Shown here piece by piece: positions 20,333 to 29,241 of a DNA stretch of 64,000 nucleotides. The notes beneath the pieces are model-generated. The model had not been told where the DNA came from, did not search any database, and saw only the letters and a list, made by a program, of their open reading frames with translations. Source of the stretch: JADLCX01 sp964630785 (lineage in GTDB: Bacteria > Planctomycetota > Phycisphaerae > Phycisphaerales > UBA1924); the NCBI GenBank assembly GCA_964630785.1, contig CAZVZG010000001.1, forward strand, positions 124,001-188,000. Reading direction: 5' to 3'. The position numbers were made by a program, and so were the translations under genes. The number at the start of each line of letters is the position of its first letter. The first letter of the stretch is position 1.

Positions 20333-20620
20333 CCGGCGAAACCTCCGTGCGCTCCGCAGTGTTGCGCGAGGATGTTGAGAGGGAAGCAGTCCACCGCAGG
20401 GGATCGTCCCGGATCCCCCCACGGCGGAGGAACGCCACGGTACGGGTTTCTGCCCGGCGATTCAAGGGGTTTGTGCGTTCCCGCGTGGAGAATTTGTGCA
20501 CCGGTTGTCCCGATGCCGATGATCGATGCGTCGTGTTCCCGGTCGCTTGGGCGCGCCCATTGCGCCCAAAGGCATGGGCGGGTTGAGGTTCCGGGCGCGG
20601 GCGGCTATCTTCCGCGGCTA

Positions 20621-23155
20621 GTGATTGCTCACGGAGGCAGGTTCCGGGCTTGTTTTCTGCGCTTGGCGGCGGGGAGCGTGGTCGGCTGCGCCGTTGCGGG
20701 CGCGTCGGCCCAGCCGCTGGCGCCCGACTCGGGCCCGGCGCGAGACCCGACCGCCGGGTCGCGCGAGCCGCCCTCGGGTCAGCTCGCCAGCGATGCGGCC
20801 CTCGATCCGTACGAATCTCGCCCGGTGCGCGAGGTGAAAGTCCTGGGCCTCAAGAAGACGCCCGAGCAACTGGTGGACAACCAGATCCGCTCTCGCGCCA
20901 ACGAGCCGCTGCGGGCCGACCTGGTGCGACAGGACGTACAGCGGCTCAACCGTCTCGGGCGGTTCAAGGAGATCAACGCGCGCGTCCAGCCGTTCTCCGA
21001 CGGCTCGGTCACGCTGATCTACGACCTGGTCGAGACCCCGGTCATCCAGGACGTGCAGGCCGTCGGCAACCGCCAGATCAGCGACGCCGAGCTCGGCTCG
21101 GTGATCAACCTGCTCAAGGACACGCCGGTCGACGACTTCCAGATCGGCGCGGCCAAGAACAACATCGAGCGTCTGTACCGCGACAAGGGCTACTACCAGG
21201 CCACCGTCACGATCGATCAGAAGGAGCTCGACGAGCACGGCATCCTGCTCTTCCGCGTCAACGAGGGGGAGCGGGTCAAGGTGACCGACATCCGCTTTGA
21301 GGGGAACAAGAGCTTCACGGCGCGCGAGCTCAGCCCCACGATCAACACCAAGGTGGCGGGGCTCTTCGAGTCGGGCCCGCTGGACAACGAGACGCTCGAT
21401 CGCGACGTGGCCGACCTGGTCAACTTCTACAAGGACCGCGGCTACCTCGACGTCCGCGCCGACCGGCAGATCACCTTCGCCCCCAACGGCAAGGAGGCGA
21501 TCGTCACGTTCATTATCGACGAGGGGCGCGTCTACACCCTCCGCAGCGTGAAGGTCGAGCTGATGGACAACGCCGGCCGGCCGGTGCGCGTCAACCCGCC
21601 CGAGCAGCCGCCGGAGCCGAAGGTCTTCAGCCGGGCCCAGGTCGCCGGGCTGCTGCGCATCAAGGCTGGCGACGTGTACAGCGCGGACAAAGTCCGCGAC
21701 TCGATCGACGCGCTGCAGAACGCCTACGCCGGCCTGGGGTACGTGGACTCCCGCATCGGGCGGGCCGAGCTGCGCGACGAGACCAAGCCCGAGGTCGACC
21801 TGCTCGTGCTCGTGCGTGAGGGTTCCGACGCGCCCTTTCTTACCGGGCTCATCGTCATCAGCGGCAACGAGCTGACGCGGAAGGACGTGGTCCTGCGCGA
21901 GCTCGACGACATGCGCCCCGGCCGCCCGCTGGATACGTCCCGCAAGCGCGTCGGCGAACGCGCCGTGCTCGAGGCCGAGGACAAGCTCCGCTCCACGCGG
22001 CTGTTCGACCCCGCCGGCGTCAAGATCACCGTGCAGCCCGAGAGCCCCGAGTACCCCGGCTATCGCGACGTGCTCGTGGAGGTCAAGGAGACCAACACCG
22101 GGTCCGTCGGCTTCGGCGCCGGCCTCTCCAGCGACTCCGGCGTCATCGGCACCATCAGCCTCACCCAGCGGAACTTCGACTGGCAGGACGTCCCCGACTC
22201 GTGGGGCGAGTTCATCTCCGGCCGGGCCTTCCGCGGCGGCGGGCAGAACTTCAGCCTCCAGCTTCAGCCCGGCACCGAGACCCAGAACTACAGCATCAGC
22301 CTCACCGACCCCTACGCATTCGACACCGATTACACCGGGAGCATCGGGGCCGCGTACCGCACACGCGAGTACGACGAGTACGACGAGCGCCGGATCGTGT
22401 CCACCCTCTCCGTCGGCCGGCGGTTCGGTGAACGCTGGGCCGGCAACATCAACCTCCGTTACAACAACGTCGATATCAGCGACATCCAGGACGGCTCGCC
22501 GCAGGATTACTACGACGTCGAGGGCGAGTCGTGGCTCACGGGCGTGGGGTTCAAGATCGCCCGGACCACCGTCGACACGCGCTTCCGCCCGACCCGCGGC
22601 ACGCGCATCTCCTTCGAGGTCGAGGGCGTCGGCGTGCTCGGCGGCGATTACGACTTTACCCGTTTCACCGCCGAGCACCAGGTTTTCCTCACCGTCGATA
22701 AGGACTTCCTGGGCAACAAGACGGTCCTCAGTTTCAAGACCCTGCTGAGCTACATCCCCCAGGACAAGGACGACGTGCCCGTCTTCGAGCGCTTCTACCT
22801 TGGCGGGCGCACCTTCCGCGGCTTCTCGTACCGCACCGTTTCGCCCAAGGGTTTCACTCCCTCGGGCCAACTCACCGACGACCCCGTCGGCGGCACGTTC
22901 GCCTTCGTTTTCTCTCCCGAGATCGAGAAGCCCCTGTGGAAGGACGTCCTCGCCGGCGTCGCCTTCATGGATGTCGGCACCGTGGACACCGACGTCACCT
23001 TCGACAACTTCCGCCTCAGCGCGGGCGTGGGCGTGCGGCTGTACGTCGAGGCCCTCGGGCCCGTGCCGCTCGCGTTCGACTTCGGCTTTCCGATCGTCAA
23101 GCGTTTCGGCGACGAGGAACGCGTGTTCAGCTTTTCCGTGGACCTGCCGTTCTGA
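20621..23155 (+). CDS. bamA: Outer-membrane protein assembly factor BamA (Omp85)
   Basis: Protein of 844 aa from GTG 20621, chosen because it begins a signal peptide (FLRLAAGSVVGCAVAGASAQ). An N-terminal linker is followed by consecutive POTRA domains, roughly residues 65-480 (VREVKVLGLKKTPEQLV; IQDVQAVGNRQISDAEL; VKVTDIRFEGNKSFTAREL; LTGLIVISGNELTRKDVVL). The C-terminal bacterial surface-antigen (D15) barrel runs from ~490 and contains ERFYLGGRTFRGFSYRTVSP, equivalent to the conserved VRGF/Y loop motif. It ends with the barrel signature VFSFSVDLPF. It inserts beta-barrel proteins into the outer membrane, so this cell is diderm. Skp follows downstream. Confidence 0.93.
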   Translation: MIAHGGRFRACFLRLAAGSVVGCAVAGASAQPLAPDSGPARDPTAGSREPPSGQLASDAALDPYESRPVREVKVLGLKKTPEQLVDNQIRSRANEPLRADLVRQDVQRLNRLGRFKEINARVQPFSDGSVTLIYDLVETPVIQDVQAVGNRQISDAELGSVINLLKDTPVDDFQIGAAKNNIERLYRDKGYYQATVTIDQKELDEHGILLFRVNEGERVKVTDIRFEGNKSFTARELSPTINTKVAGLFESGPLDNETLDRDVADLVNFYKDRGYLDVRADRQITFAPNGKEAIVTFIIDEGRVYTLRSVKVELMDNAGRPVRVNPPEQPPEPKVFSRAQVAGLLRIKAGDVYSADKVRDSIDALQNAYAGLGYVDSRIGRAELRDETKPEVDLLVLVREGSDAPFLTGLIVISGNELTRKDVVLRELDDMRPGRPLDTSRKRVGERAVLEAEDKLRSTRLFDPAGVKITVQPESPEYPGYRDVLVEVKETNTGSVGFGAGLSSDSGVIGTISLTQRNFDWQDVPDSWGEFISGRAFRGGGQNFSLQLQPGTETQNYSISLTDPYAFDTDYTGSIGAAYRTREYDEYDERRIVSTLSVGRRFGERWAGNINLRYNNVDISDIQDGSPQDYYDVEGESWLTGVGFKIARTTVDTRFRPTRGTRISFEVEGVGVLGGDYDFTRFTAEHQVFLTVDKDFLGNKTVLSFKTLLSYIPQDKDDVPVFERFYLGGRTFRGFSYRTVSPKGFTPSGQLTDDPVGGTFAFVFSPEIEKPLWKDVLAGVAFMDVGTVDTDVTFDNFRLSAGVGVRLYVEALGPVPLAFDFGFPIVKRFGDEERVFSFSVDLPF

Positions 23156-23237
23156 GAGACGCCACCACCTCGGGTGCCGCGGCTCGATCGCCGCTTTGCG
23201 CAAGCGAGCAGTGCGATCGCCGCCAAGGACACCCGAT

Positions 23238-23266
23238 TTGTCCCCCACCCCCCATCCGCCTATTAT
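23238..23266 (+). promoter_or_regulatory. Possible sigma70-type promoter for the skp-like gene
   Basis: TTGTCC (23238-23243), a 17-base spacer, then TATTAT (23261-23266), about 50 bases upstream of ATG 23320. The match is partial. It suggests the skp-like gene can be transcribed apart from bamA. Confidence 0.3.
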
Positions 23267-23319
23267 TAGCGTTGACTAACTAAGCTCCGCACCTCAACCC
23301 GATCTCCCGGAGACTGTCC

Positions 23320-23946
23320 ATGTTCAGTCAGGCCCGTCCGTTGGTTCTCGTCGTTGCGATCGTGTCCGCGGCTGTGGTCGCCGGGCTTGCCGTGAACGCC
23401 GTCGGCACGCCGGCCGCGGAGCGGCTCGGCCCGCCGGCCTCGCCCGTCATCGCGATGGTCAATCTGCCCAAGGTCCTCGAAGGGCTCAAGGAGCGCGAGG
23501 TCAAGGACAAGGACCTCGACACCGGCAAGCAAGCGCTGCAGAAGAAGGCCGACGACGCCAAGAAGTCGCTCGACGGCGACCTGCAGCAGCTCAAGCTCAT
23601 GCCCGACAACGACGCCAAGCTCGTCGCGGCCAAGGCCTACCGCGAGAAGGTGCTGCGCACCAACTTCGACCTGGACTTCGAGAAGCAGTTGCTCGCCGAG
23701 CAGCAGGCCGAGGGCCTCAAGGACCTCTACGCCAAGGTCAGCAGCGCGTGCGCCGCTCTGGCCAAGGCCCGGGGTTACAACCTGGTCATCTCCAACGACG
23801 AGGAGGTGCCGGTGCGCGGCAACACCGACGAGGCCACCCGCACCATCTCGCTCAAGCGGTTCCTTTATGTCGACAGCGGCATGGACATCACCGACGAGCT
23901 CGTGCAATACATGAACAACGAGTACGACACCGGCTCGAAGAAGTGA
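23320..23946 (+). CDS. skp: OmpH/Skp-family periplasmic chaperone
   Basis: Protein of 208 aa. An N-terminal signal or anchor helix (LVLVVAIVSAAVVAGLAVNA) precedes the OmpH start IAMVNLPKVLEGLKE. A long charged coiled-coil arm (Lys/Asp/Leu/Gln-rich, ~residues 60-130) and the returning core (ARGYNLVISND) follow. Skp trimers hold unfolded outer-membrane proteins for delivery to BamA, and the gene lies right after bamA as in many Gram-negatives. The C-terminal ~40 residues (TRTISLKRFLYVDSGMDITDELVQY) resemble the usual OmpH end but are longer. Confidence 0.85.
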   Translation: MFSQARPLVLVVAIVSAAVVAGLAVNAVGTPAAERLGPPASPVIAMVNLPKVLEGLKEREVKDKDLDTGKQALQKKADDAKKSLDGDLQQLKLMPDNDAKLVAAKAYREKVLRTNFDLDFEKQLLAEQQAEGLKDLYAKVSSACAALAKARGYNLVISNDEEVPVRGNTDEATRTISLKRFLYVDSGMDITDELVQYMNNEYDTGSKK

Positions 23947-23982
23947 CGCCGGCTCGGGGATTGCTCCGCCCGGCTCACGCGC

Positions 23983-25464
23983 TCAGTCGCAGCCCTGGAA
24001 ATACAAGGCCAGGTAGTCGAAGAGGTCCTGCAACGTGACCGGGCCGTCGCTGTTGGTGTCGGCCGGGGGCAGGCCCTGGAAAAACTGGTTGAGGAAGAAG
24101 AACAGGTCGCCGACGTTGAGTTGGCCGCTGGCGTCGAGGTCCGCTGGGCAGAGGCGCGTGCAGGAGTCGGGCACGCCGTCGCCGTTGACGTCGGGGGCGG
24201 AGCCGTCGGCGATCTCGCAGGCGTCGGCGCGGCCGTTGGCGTTGCAGTCGGTGGAGGCGCCAGCGGGGGGGACCATGCGGTAGAGGCCGCGCTCGGTGCC
24301 GATGTAGACTTCGCCGTGGGCGTCCTCGCCGAAGGTGAAAACCGGGCCCAGCCCGAGGCCCGGGTAGGTCACCGCGGTGCCGGCTGGATCGGCGATATCG
24401 AACGAGGCGAGCGAGCCGCCGGCGCAACTGCCGTACAGGTAGCGCCTGCGCATGGACGGGACCTCGCACCCGCGATACACCACGCCGCCCGCCAGGCACG
24501 TGCTGTTGAAGGCGGACACGTCGTTGCCGGAGCGGGTGAACGTGACGAGCGCGCTGCGCAGGCCCGTCGGGCCCGAGCACAGGCCGGCGGTCTGGAAACG
24601 ATCCTGCCCGTCGTAACAGGGCCAGCCGAAGTTCATGGGCGGCGCGGCGCCGCTGGGAACGACGTTGACCTCTTCGTGCCCGTTCCCGACATCGCCGATC
24701 CACAGGTCGCCGGTCTGGCGGTCGAACGAGGCCCGCCAGGGGTTGCGCAGGCCCATCGCGAAGACCTCGTCGGCGCCCGGTGTGTCTCCGGCGAAGGGGT
24801 TGCCGGGCGGGATCGCGTAGTTGCGGAGCGGGTCTTCGGGGAAGGCGTCCGATCGAACGTCGATGCGCAGGACCTTGCCGCGGATCGTGCCCGGGTTCTG
24901 GGCGTTGGTGCCCGAGCCGGGGTTCTCGCCGCGGGTGATATAGAGGAAGCCGTCGGGCCCGAAGCCGATCCAACCGGCCTGGTGGTTGGTCTGGGGCTCG
25001 CCCGCGGGCGTGAGGGGCATGATGACCGTGCGGGAGTTGGGGTCGGCGGTGAGCGAAGGAGGCGGCGAGACCGTGTACCGCGCGAGCACATACGGAGGCT
25101 GTGTGTTGGGCACCAGGGATGTATGGGTGATGTAGAGGTAGCCGTTGCTGGCGTAGTCGGGGTCGAAGGCCAGGCCCAGGGCGCCCGACTCGAAAGTCAC
25201 GTTCACCAGCGAGGAGATGTCCAGCAGCGGTTCGGCCCGCAGCGACGTGCCGTTCTCGATCACGAGCACGCGCCCGGTCCGCGTGAGCGCGAAGGCGTGG
25301 TCGGGATCGCCCGGACGCGCGGCGATGGCGGTGAACGAAGAGTTGTCGGCGCCCACACGCCGAAGCGCGAACGGCTCTTGGGCGCCCGCAGGCGCGATGG
25401 CCAGCACGAGCCCGCCCGAGGCTGCCACCCACAAACACCCGGTTCCGCGGCGTCGGTCGATCAT
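23983..25464 (-). CDS. PQQ-type glucose/sorbosone dehydrogenase-like secreted protein with dockerin-like tail
   Basis: Protein of 493 aa from ATG 25464. A signal peptide ends near APAGAQEP. The propeller region shows GSDH-family motifs: LLDISSLVNVTFESGALGLAFDPDY, NHQAGWIGFGPDGFLYITRGE, RGKVLRID, EVFAMGLRNPWRASFD and DLWIGDVGNGHEEVN. Members oxidise sugars using PQQ or act as binding propellers. The C-terminus has an EF-hand-like insert (DCNANGRADACEIADGS, typical of thrombospondin-like Ca repeats) and then a dockerin-like pair (DLDASGQLNVGDLFFFLNQFF) ending GCD. PQQ dependence is not proven. Confidence 0.85.
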   Translation of the reverse strand: MIDRRRGTGCLWVAASGGLVLAIAPAGAQEPFALRRVGADNSSFTAIAARPGDPDHAFALTRTGRVLVIENGTSLRAEPLLDISSLVNVTFESGALGLAFDPDYASNGYLYITHTSLVPNTQPPYVLARYTVSPPPSLTADPNSRTVIMPLTPAGEPQTNHQAGWIGFGPDGFLYITRGENPGSGTNAQNPGTIRGKVLRIDVRSDAFPEDPLRNYAIPPGNPFAGDTPGADEVFAMGLRNPWRASFDRQTGDLWIGDVGNGHEEVNVVPSGAAPPMNFGWPCYDGQDRFQTAGLCSGPTGLRSALVTFTRSGNDVSAFNSTCLAGGVVYRGCEVPSMRRRYLYGSCAGGSLASFDIADPAGTAVTYPGLGLGPVFTFGEDAHGEVYIGTERGLYRMVPPAGASTDCNANGRADACEIADGSAPDVNGDGVPDSCTRLCPADLDASGQLNVGDLFFFLNQFFQGLPPADTNSDGPVTLQDLFDYLALYFQGCD

Positions 25465-25772
25465 GTCGTCTCCGTCAGTTTCGCAAAAACAAAAAGAAGT
25501 ACGCACGCGGGCCCCGGGGTGATGCCACGCGCCGGGGGCTGGTCCGGGCCGGAATCCCGCCCGGGCCGCAAGCAATCGGCGTGCCATGTGTGCAAAGTTC
25601 GGCGTTCGAGGCCATTTGATACTATCTCGTGCCTATCGTCGCGTTCCGGGATGGTTGGAGAGGGGGGGCGGGGTCCGTCCGGCGATCGGGCGCGATCGGG
25701 CACATCCGGGGTTCCTCTCGGGCGCGAACGCCGCGCCCCGTGGGCAGGTAGACAAAAGGAAGGATCGACAGC
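25465..25772. other. Divergent intergenic region, 308 bases
   Basis: It separates the sugar-dehydrogenase-like gene (minus) from transketolase (plus). It holds an A-rich patch near 25484-25498, a GC palindrome (GGGCCCCGGGG) and an AT-richer stretch around 25615-25625 (TTTGATACTAT) that could contain a promoter. No ORF or repeat is convincing. Confidence 0.4.
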
Positions 25773-27743
25773 ATGTCATACGAAGCCGCCGTTCACGCTC
25801 AGGCGATCGAGCTCGACAAGATGTGTCTGGAGATGACGGCCGCGGCGGGGGCGGGCCACCCGACTACGTGCATGAGCCTGGGGCACATCGTGACCGTGCT
25901 CATGTTCAGCGCGATGCGGTACAGCCCGGAGTACCCCGACTATCCGACCAGCGACCGGCTGGTGCTCAGCGAGGGGCACGCGGTGCCGATCGTGTACGCC
26001 GCGGCGTGCAAGCTGGGCATCCGCGTGGGCAAGGACCCGGAGAACATGCGGGCGCTCAAGCCCGAGGACGCCAAGACGCTGCGCGAGTGGCACAGCGAGC
26101 TCGACGGCCACCCCAACCCGATGGAGGGCTTCCCGTTCTTCGATGCGGCGACCGGCAGCCTGGGCCAGGGCCTGAGCGTGGCCGCGGGGCTGGGCGAGGC
26201 GGCGCGGCTGGACGAGCTGGACCGGCGGATTTATTGCATCATCGGCGACGGCGAGAGCCGGGAGGGGCAGATCGCCGAGGCGCTCGACTTTGTGATCGAT
26301 CGGAAGCTGACCAACGTGCTGCCGATCTTCAACTGCAACGAGTTCGGCCAGACCGACCGCGTGAGCGCGCAGCAGGGGGCCGACCGGACCAAGGCCAAGC
26401 TGGAGGCGTACGGGTTTGACGTGAAGGTGATCGACGGTCACTCGCCCAAGCAGATCAAGGACGTGATGGACGAGTTCGCCAAGCGATCGTCGGACGCGGG
26501 CGGGCGGCCGATGGTGGTCGTCGCCAAGACGGTCAAGGGCTGGGGCTGCCCGAGCATGCAGGGCGGGGGCTGGCACGGCAAGCCGGCCGAGGGCGACGCG
26601 CTCAAGCGGGCCCTGTCGGAGATGGACGAACGGCGGGTCGAGCTCACCAGCAGCCTGGTCAGCAGCGATTCGTTCATGATCCAACCGCCGGCGGAGATGC
26701 CGGAGCGCGACATCACCGTGGGTGAGATGCCGAGCTTCAGCGACATGATGCGCAAGCTCGACATGGAGAACGTGCTGCACACGGGCAAGATGGCCACGCG
26801 CCGCGCCTACGGCGTCGCGCTGCGGGCCCTGGGCCTGGCCAACCCGCGGGTCGTCGTGCTCGACGCCGACGTGAGCAACTCGACCTTCGCCGACATGTTC
26901 CGCAAGGAAGCCTCGCTGGCGCCGCGGTTCTTCGAGTGCAAGATCGCCGAGCAGAACATGTTCAGCGTGGGCGCGGGCCTGAGCGCGGCCGGCAAAGTCC
27001 CGTTCTGCTCGACGTTCGCCCGGTTTGTCAGCCGCGCTTACGACCAGATCGAGATGGCGATCAACGGCGGGGCCAACCTCAAGATCGTGGGCAGCCACGC
27101 GGGCATCAGCCTCGCGAGCGACGGCCCGAGCCAGATGAGCCTGCCTGACGTGGCGTGGTTCCGCGCATTGAGCACGATGCGCGACCACCGGGGCAACCCC
27201 GGGTGCTACATCCTCCAGCCCAGCGACGCGTTCGCGGCCTACGCGCTCACGGGGGTGATGGCCGAGTACGAGGGCGCGTGCTACATGCGGACGCTGCGCC
27301 CCGACACCGAGTTTCTTTATAACGACGAGACGGTGTTCAACCTCGGCGGGTTCGAGACGCTCAACGAGGGTCGCGACGTGCTGCTTGTGGCCACGGGCTA
27401 CATGGTGCATGAGGCCAACAAGGCGCTCAACCTGCTCGACCAGGCCGGCATCAGCGCGACGCTGGTCGATGCGTACTCGATCCCCTTCGACACCGACAAG
27501 ATGCTCGACCTGGCCAACGCCAACGGCGGCTACGTGGTGACGATCGAAGACAACTACGGCGGCGGCCTGGGCAGCGCGATGGCCGACGCGCTGACGCAAT
27601 CGGGCGACGCCTTCACGCTCGAGCAGATGTACGTTCGGCGCATCCCCAAGAGCGCCAAGACGCCGCAGGAGATGCTCAAGATGTGCGGCATCACGGCGCA
27701 GGACGTCGTGAACGTGACGATGAAGATGCTGCAGGTGGTGTGA
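25773..27743 (+). CDS. tkt: Transketolase
   Basis: Protein of 656 aa with AAGGAAGG upstream of ATG 25773. The thiamine-diphosphate-binding N-domain has AGAGHPTTCMSLGHI, SEGHAVPIVYAA and the TPP motif starting GDGESREGQIAEAL (~residue 158) and ending in NCNEFGQTD. The pyrimidine-binding domain has KIAEQNMFSVGAGLSAAGK; then SHAGISLASDGPSQMSLPDVAWFRA, and a C-terminal domain. It transfers two-carbon units in the non-oxidative pentose phosphate pathway. Spacing of the motifs resembles the two-subunit type fused into one chain. It is followed closely by a toxin-antitoxin pair that looks inserted. Confidence 0.95.
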   Translation: MSYEAAVHAQAIELDKMCLEMTAAAGAGHPTTCMSLGHIVTVLMFSAMRYSPEYPDYPTSDRLVLSEGHAVPIVYAAACKLGIRVGKDPENMRALKPEDAKTLREWHSELDGHPNPMEGFPFFDAATGSLGQGLSVAAGLGEAARLDELDRRIYCIIGDGESREGQIAEALDFVIDRKLTNVLPIFNCNEFGQTDRVSAQQGADRTKAKLEAYGFDVKVIDGHSPKQIKDVMDEFAKRSSDAGGRPMVVVAKTVKGWGCPSMQGGGWHGKPAEGDALKRALSEMDERRVELTSSLVSSDSFMIQPPAEMPERDITVGEMPSFSDMMRKLDMENVLHTGKMATRRAYGVALRALGLANPRVVVLDADVSNSTFADMFRKEASLAPRFFECKIAEQNMFSVGAGLSAAGKVPFCSTFARFVSRAYDQIEMAINGGANLKIVGSHAGISLASDGPSQMSLPDVAWFRALSTMRDHRGNPGCYILQPSDAFAAYALTGVMAEYEGACYMRTLRPDTEFLYNDETVFNLGGFETLNEGRDVLLVATGYMVHEANKALNLLDQAGISATLVDAYSIPFDTDKMLDLANANGGYVVTIEDNYGGGLGSAMADALTQSGDAFTLEQMYVRRIPKSAKTPQEMLKMCGITAQDVVNVTMKMLQVV

Positions 27744-27776
27744 GGAAGTCGGCCGGCCTCACGCCGGGAGCTCAAC

Positions 27777-28013
27777 ATGGACTGGCGAGACCGGATTACC
27801 ACCAACCCCGCCGTTTGCCACGGCGCGGCGTGCATCAAGGGCACCCGGGTCATGGTCTCGGTCATCCTCGACAACATCGCGGCCCGTGTGGGCGAGGACG
27901 AGATCCTCCGGAGTTACCCCGCGATCACGCGGGAGGACATCACCGCGGCCGTTGCCTACGCGGCTGAACTCGCCCGCGAGCGGATTGTTCCGCTGCCGGG
28001 CGCCGCGGCGTGA
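27777..28013 (+). CDS. DUF433 antitoxin-like protein
   Basis: Protein of 78 aa, with GGGAG just upstream of ATG 27777. The sequence DRITTNPAVCHGAACIKGTRVMV, then VILDNIAARV, EDEILRSYPAITREDITAAVAYAAE, is a complete DUF433 domain, a helix-turn-helix-like fold usually encoded before a PIN-like toxin. It would neutralise the downstream toxin and repress the operon (family knowledge). The stop is 13 bases before the toxin start. Confidence 0.9.
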   Translation: MDWRDRITTNPAVCHGAACIKGTRVMVSVILDNIAARVGEDEILRSYPAITREDITAAVAYAAELARERIVPLPGAAA

Positions 28014-28026
28014 TCGCCGAACGAAC

Positions 28027-28410
28027 ATGAGCCCCGGCGCGCTAAAGTTCAAGGTCGATGAGAACCTCCCGCGAGAGGTGGCCGAGGCCCTGGCCGCGGC
28101 GGGGTACGACGCTTTGACGGTAGAGCAGCAGGGCCTGTCGGGCCGAAGCGACGATGACATCGAGAACGTGTGCCGCGCGGAGGGCCGGGTCATCGTGACC
28201 TGCGACCTTGGGTTTGCTGATATCCGCCGCCACCCTCCGGAACACCGACCCGGAGCGGTTGTGCTCCGATTGCGACACCAGGAGACCCCGCGAGTGGTGC
28301 GGGTGCTTGCTGGTGTGATCCAGCTGCTCGACAAAGAGCCGCTGGCGGGAAGGCTGTGGGTTGTCGATGAGTCGGGCATCCGCGTGCGCGGCGGCGATGG
28401 TCACGTCTGA
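28027..28410 (+). CDS. DUF5615 PIN-like toxin
   Basis: Protein of 127 aa. KFKVDENLPREVAEALAAAGYDALTV carries the first PIN-like acidic residues (D, E). GRSDDDIENVCRAEGRVIVTCDLGFADIRRHPP carries the second cluster, as in the DUF5615/Mut7-C-like nuclease fold. It pairs with the DUF433 gene upstream to form a type II toxin-antitoxin module, probably an RNase. Its 3' end (28361-28410) overlaps the orphan dockerin-tail ORF in another frame, which hints that insertion of this module truncated that gene. Confidence 0.85.
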   Translation: MSPGALKFKVDENLPREVAEALAAAGYDALTVEQQGLSGRSDDDIENVCRAEGRVIVTCDLGFADIRRHPPEHRPGAVVLRLRHQETPRVVRVLAGVIQLLDKEPLAGRLWVVDESGIRVRGGDGHV

Positions 28411-28627
28411 AACGGCGCCGGCATCGGGATCGCCCACGCGCAGCCCGCTGCCGCCTGCGTGTCCCGCCGACTTCAACAACTCCGGCTCGGTGAGCGTGCA
28501 GGACATCTTCGATTTTCTCGGGGCCTACTTCGCGGCCAGCCCGAGCGCGGACTTCAACGCCGATGGGGCGGTGTCTTTGCAGGACATTCTGGACTTTCTG
28601 GGGGCGTACTTCTCGGGGTGTGATTGA
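28361..28627 (+). pseudogene. Orphan dockerin-like tail, remnant of a larger gene
   Basis: An 88-codon frame in which only the part from Cys at 28460 is recognisable: PADFNNSGSVSVQDIFDFLGAYF, then a DFNADGAVSLQDILDFLGAYF repeat ending GCD. It is nearly the same DNA as the 3' end of the 29242-31844 gene. The preceding ~33 residues overlap the toxin gene and look like noise. There is no signal peptide or passenger. The likeliest reading is the 3' remnant of a secreted-protein gene whose 5' part was lost or replaced by the toxin-antitoxin module. Confidence 0.65.
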
Positions 28628-28758
28628 CGGGGCCAACGCGGCAAGTGAAGCAGAGCGGCCATGCGGGAATAGCGGAGCACAGGGCTGTACACCGAGCGGG
28701 CGGGGTGGTTTGTCTGAGGTCGAGCGGGGACTGGCGAGCGAGCGACCACCATCTGGCG
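28628..28758. other. Non-coding stretch between orphan tail and repeat copy B
   Basis: It shares scattered sequence with the region after the 31844 stop, for example the ACACCGAGCGGGCGG / ACACAGAGCGGCTGG neighbourhoods. This supports the view that tail plus downstream DNA was duplicated as one block. No ORF is supported. Confidence 0.4.
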
Positions 28759-28810
28759 GTTGAACGTCCGGCATGGTCGGGAGGGGTATCGGTGAACACC
28801 CGGCGCGGTT

Positions 28811-28920
28811 CTGGCGCTGCCTGTGCCACTTTGGGGCACGGCTGAGGGGCGGGCGTTTTCCGGAGGCTGCGCTCGAAGACTCGCTTGCCCGCCTCCCCCT
28901 CCCGGCAACGGACCGTGGCG
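28811..28920 (+). repeat. Two-hairpin interspersed repeat, copy B
   Basis: It contains GTGCC...GGCAC (first hairpin), then GGAGGC-loop-GCCTCC with the same GCTCGAAGACTCGCTTG core as copies A and C. The stem has A-T where copy C has G-C, a compensatory change. Similarity to copy C extends from about 28759 (GTTGAAC) to about 28925 (CGCTTCGCGG). Confidence 0.75.
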
Positions 28921-29033
28921 CTTCGCGGCCGACGCCGAATGATGGCGGTCTATCTCGGGTCCTCGACGGCGGCCCGGAGCGAGCGGGGCGGCGCGGGGCG
29001 GGTTGGCGCACAAAATCAATCTATGCAAGGGTT

Positions 29034-29056
29034 CCGCAATGTTTGCGGGGCTTTTT
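29034..29056 (+). terminator. Small intrinsic terminator
   Basis: CCGCAA (29034-29039), three-base loop, TTGCGG (29043-29048), then GGC and five T. It ends transcription entering from the orphan tail or repeat B side, and separates that block from the promoter of the WDG-repeat gene. Confidence 0.55.
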
Positions 29057-29094
29057 CGCCGTTGGTCTCTGATCGGGCTCAGGTAAGAATCGGG

Positions 29095-29123
29095 TTGACT
29101 GGTTGGCGCTTGCATGGTAGGGT
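29095..29123 (+). promoter_or_regulatory. Possible promoter of the WDG-repeat gene
   Basis: TTGACT (29095-29100), 17-base spacer, TAGGGT (29118-29123). The -35 is good and the -10 weak. It lies about 120 bases upstream of ATG 29242, just after the small terminator. Confidence 0.3.
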
Positions 29124-29241
29124 GTAGTTGCGCAGCGGGTCTTCGGTGGGGGGAAGTGGGCACGGCCGGGATCGCTCGCGGATTGAAAAACGTGGAACAG
29201 TTGCGCGGCAAGCCGGCGCAGCGACCGAAGAAGAGGTCAAA

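Noticed and set aside
20000..20620. In-frame upstream extension of bamA
   Set aside because: It covers the antisense of a small membrane protein gene with a good ribosome-binding site and lacks conserved sequence; the GTG at 20621 begins a proper signal peptide.
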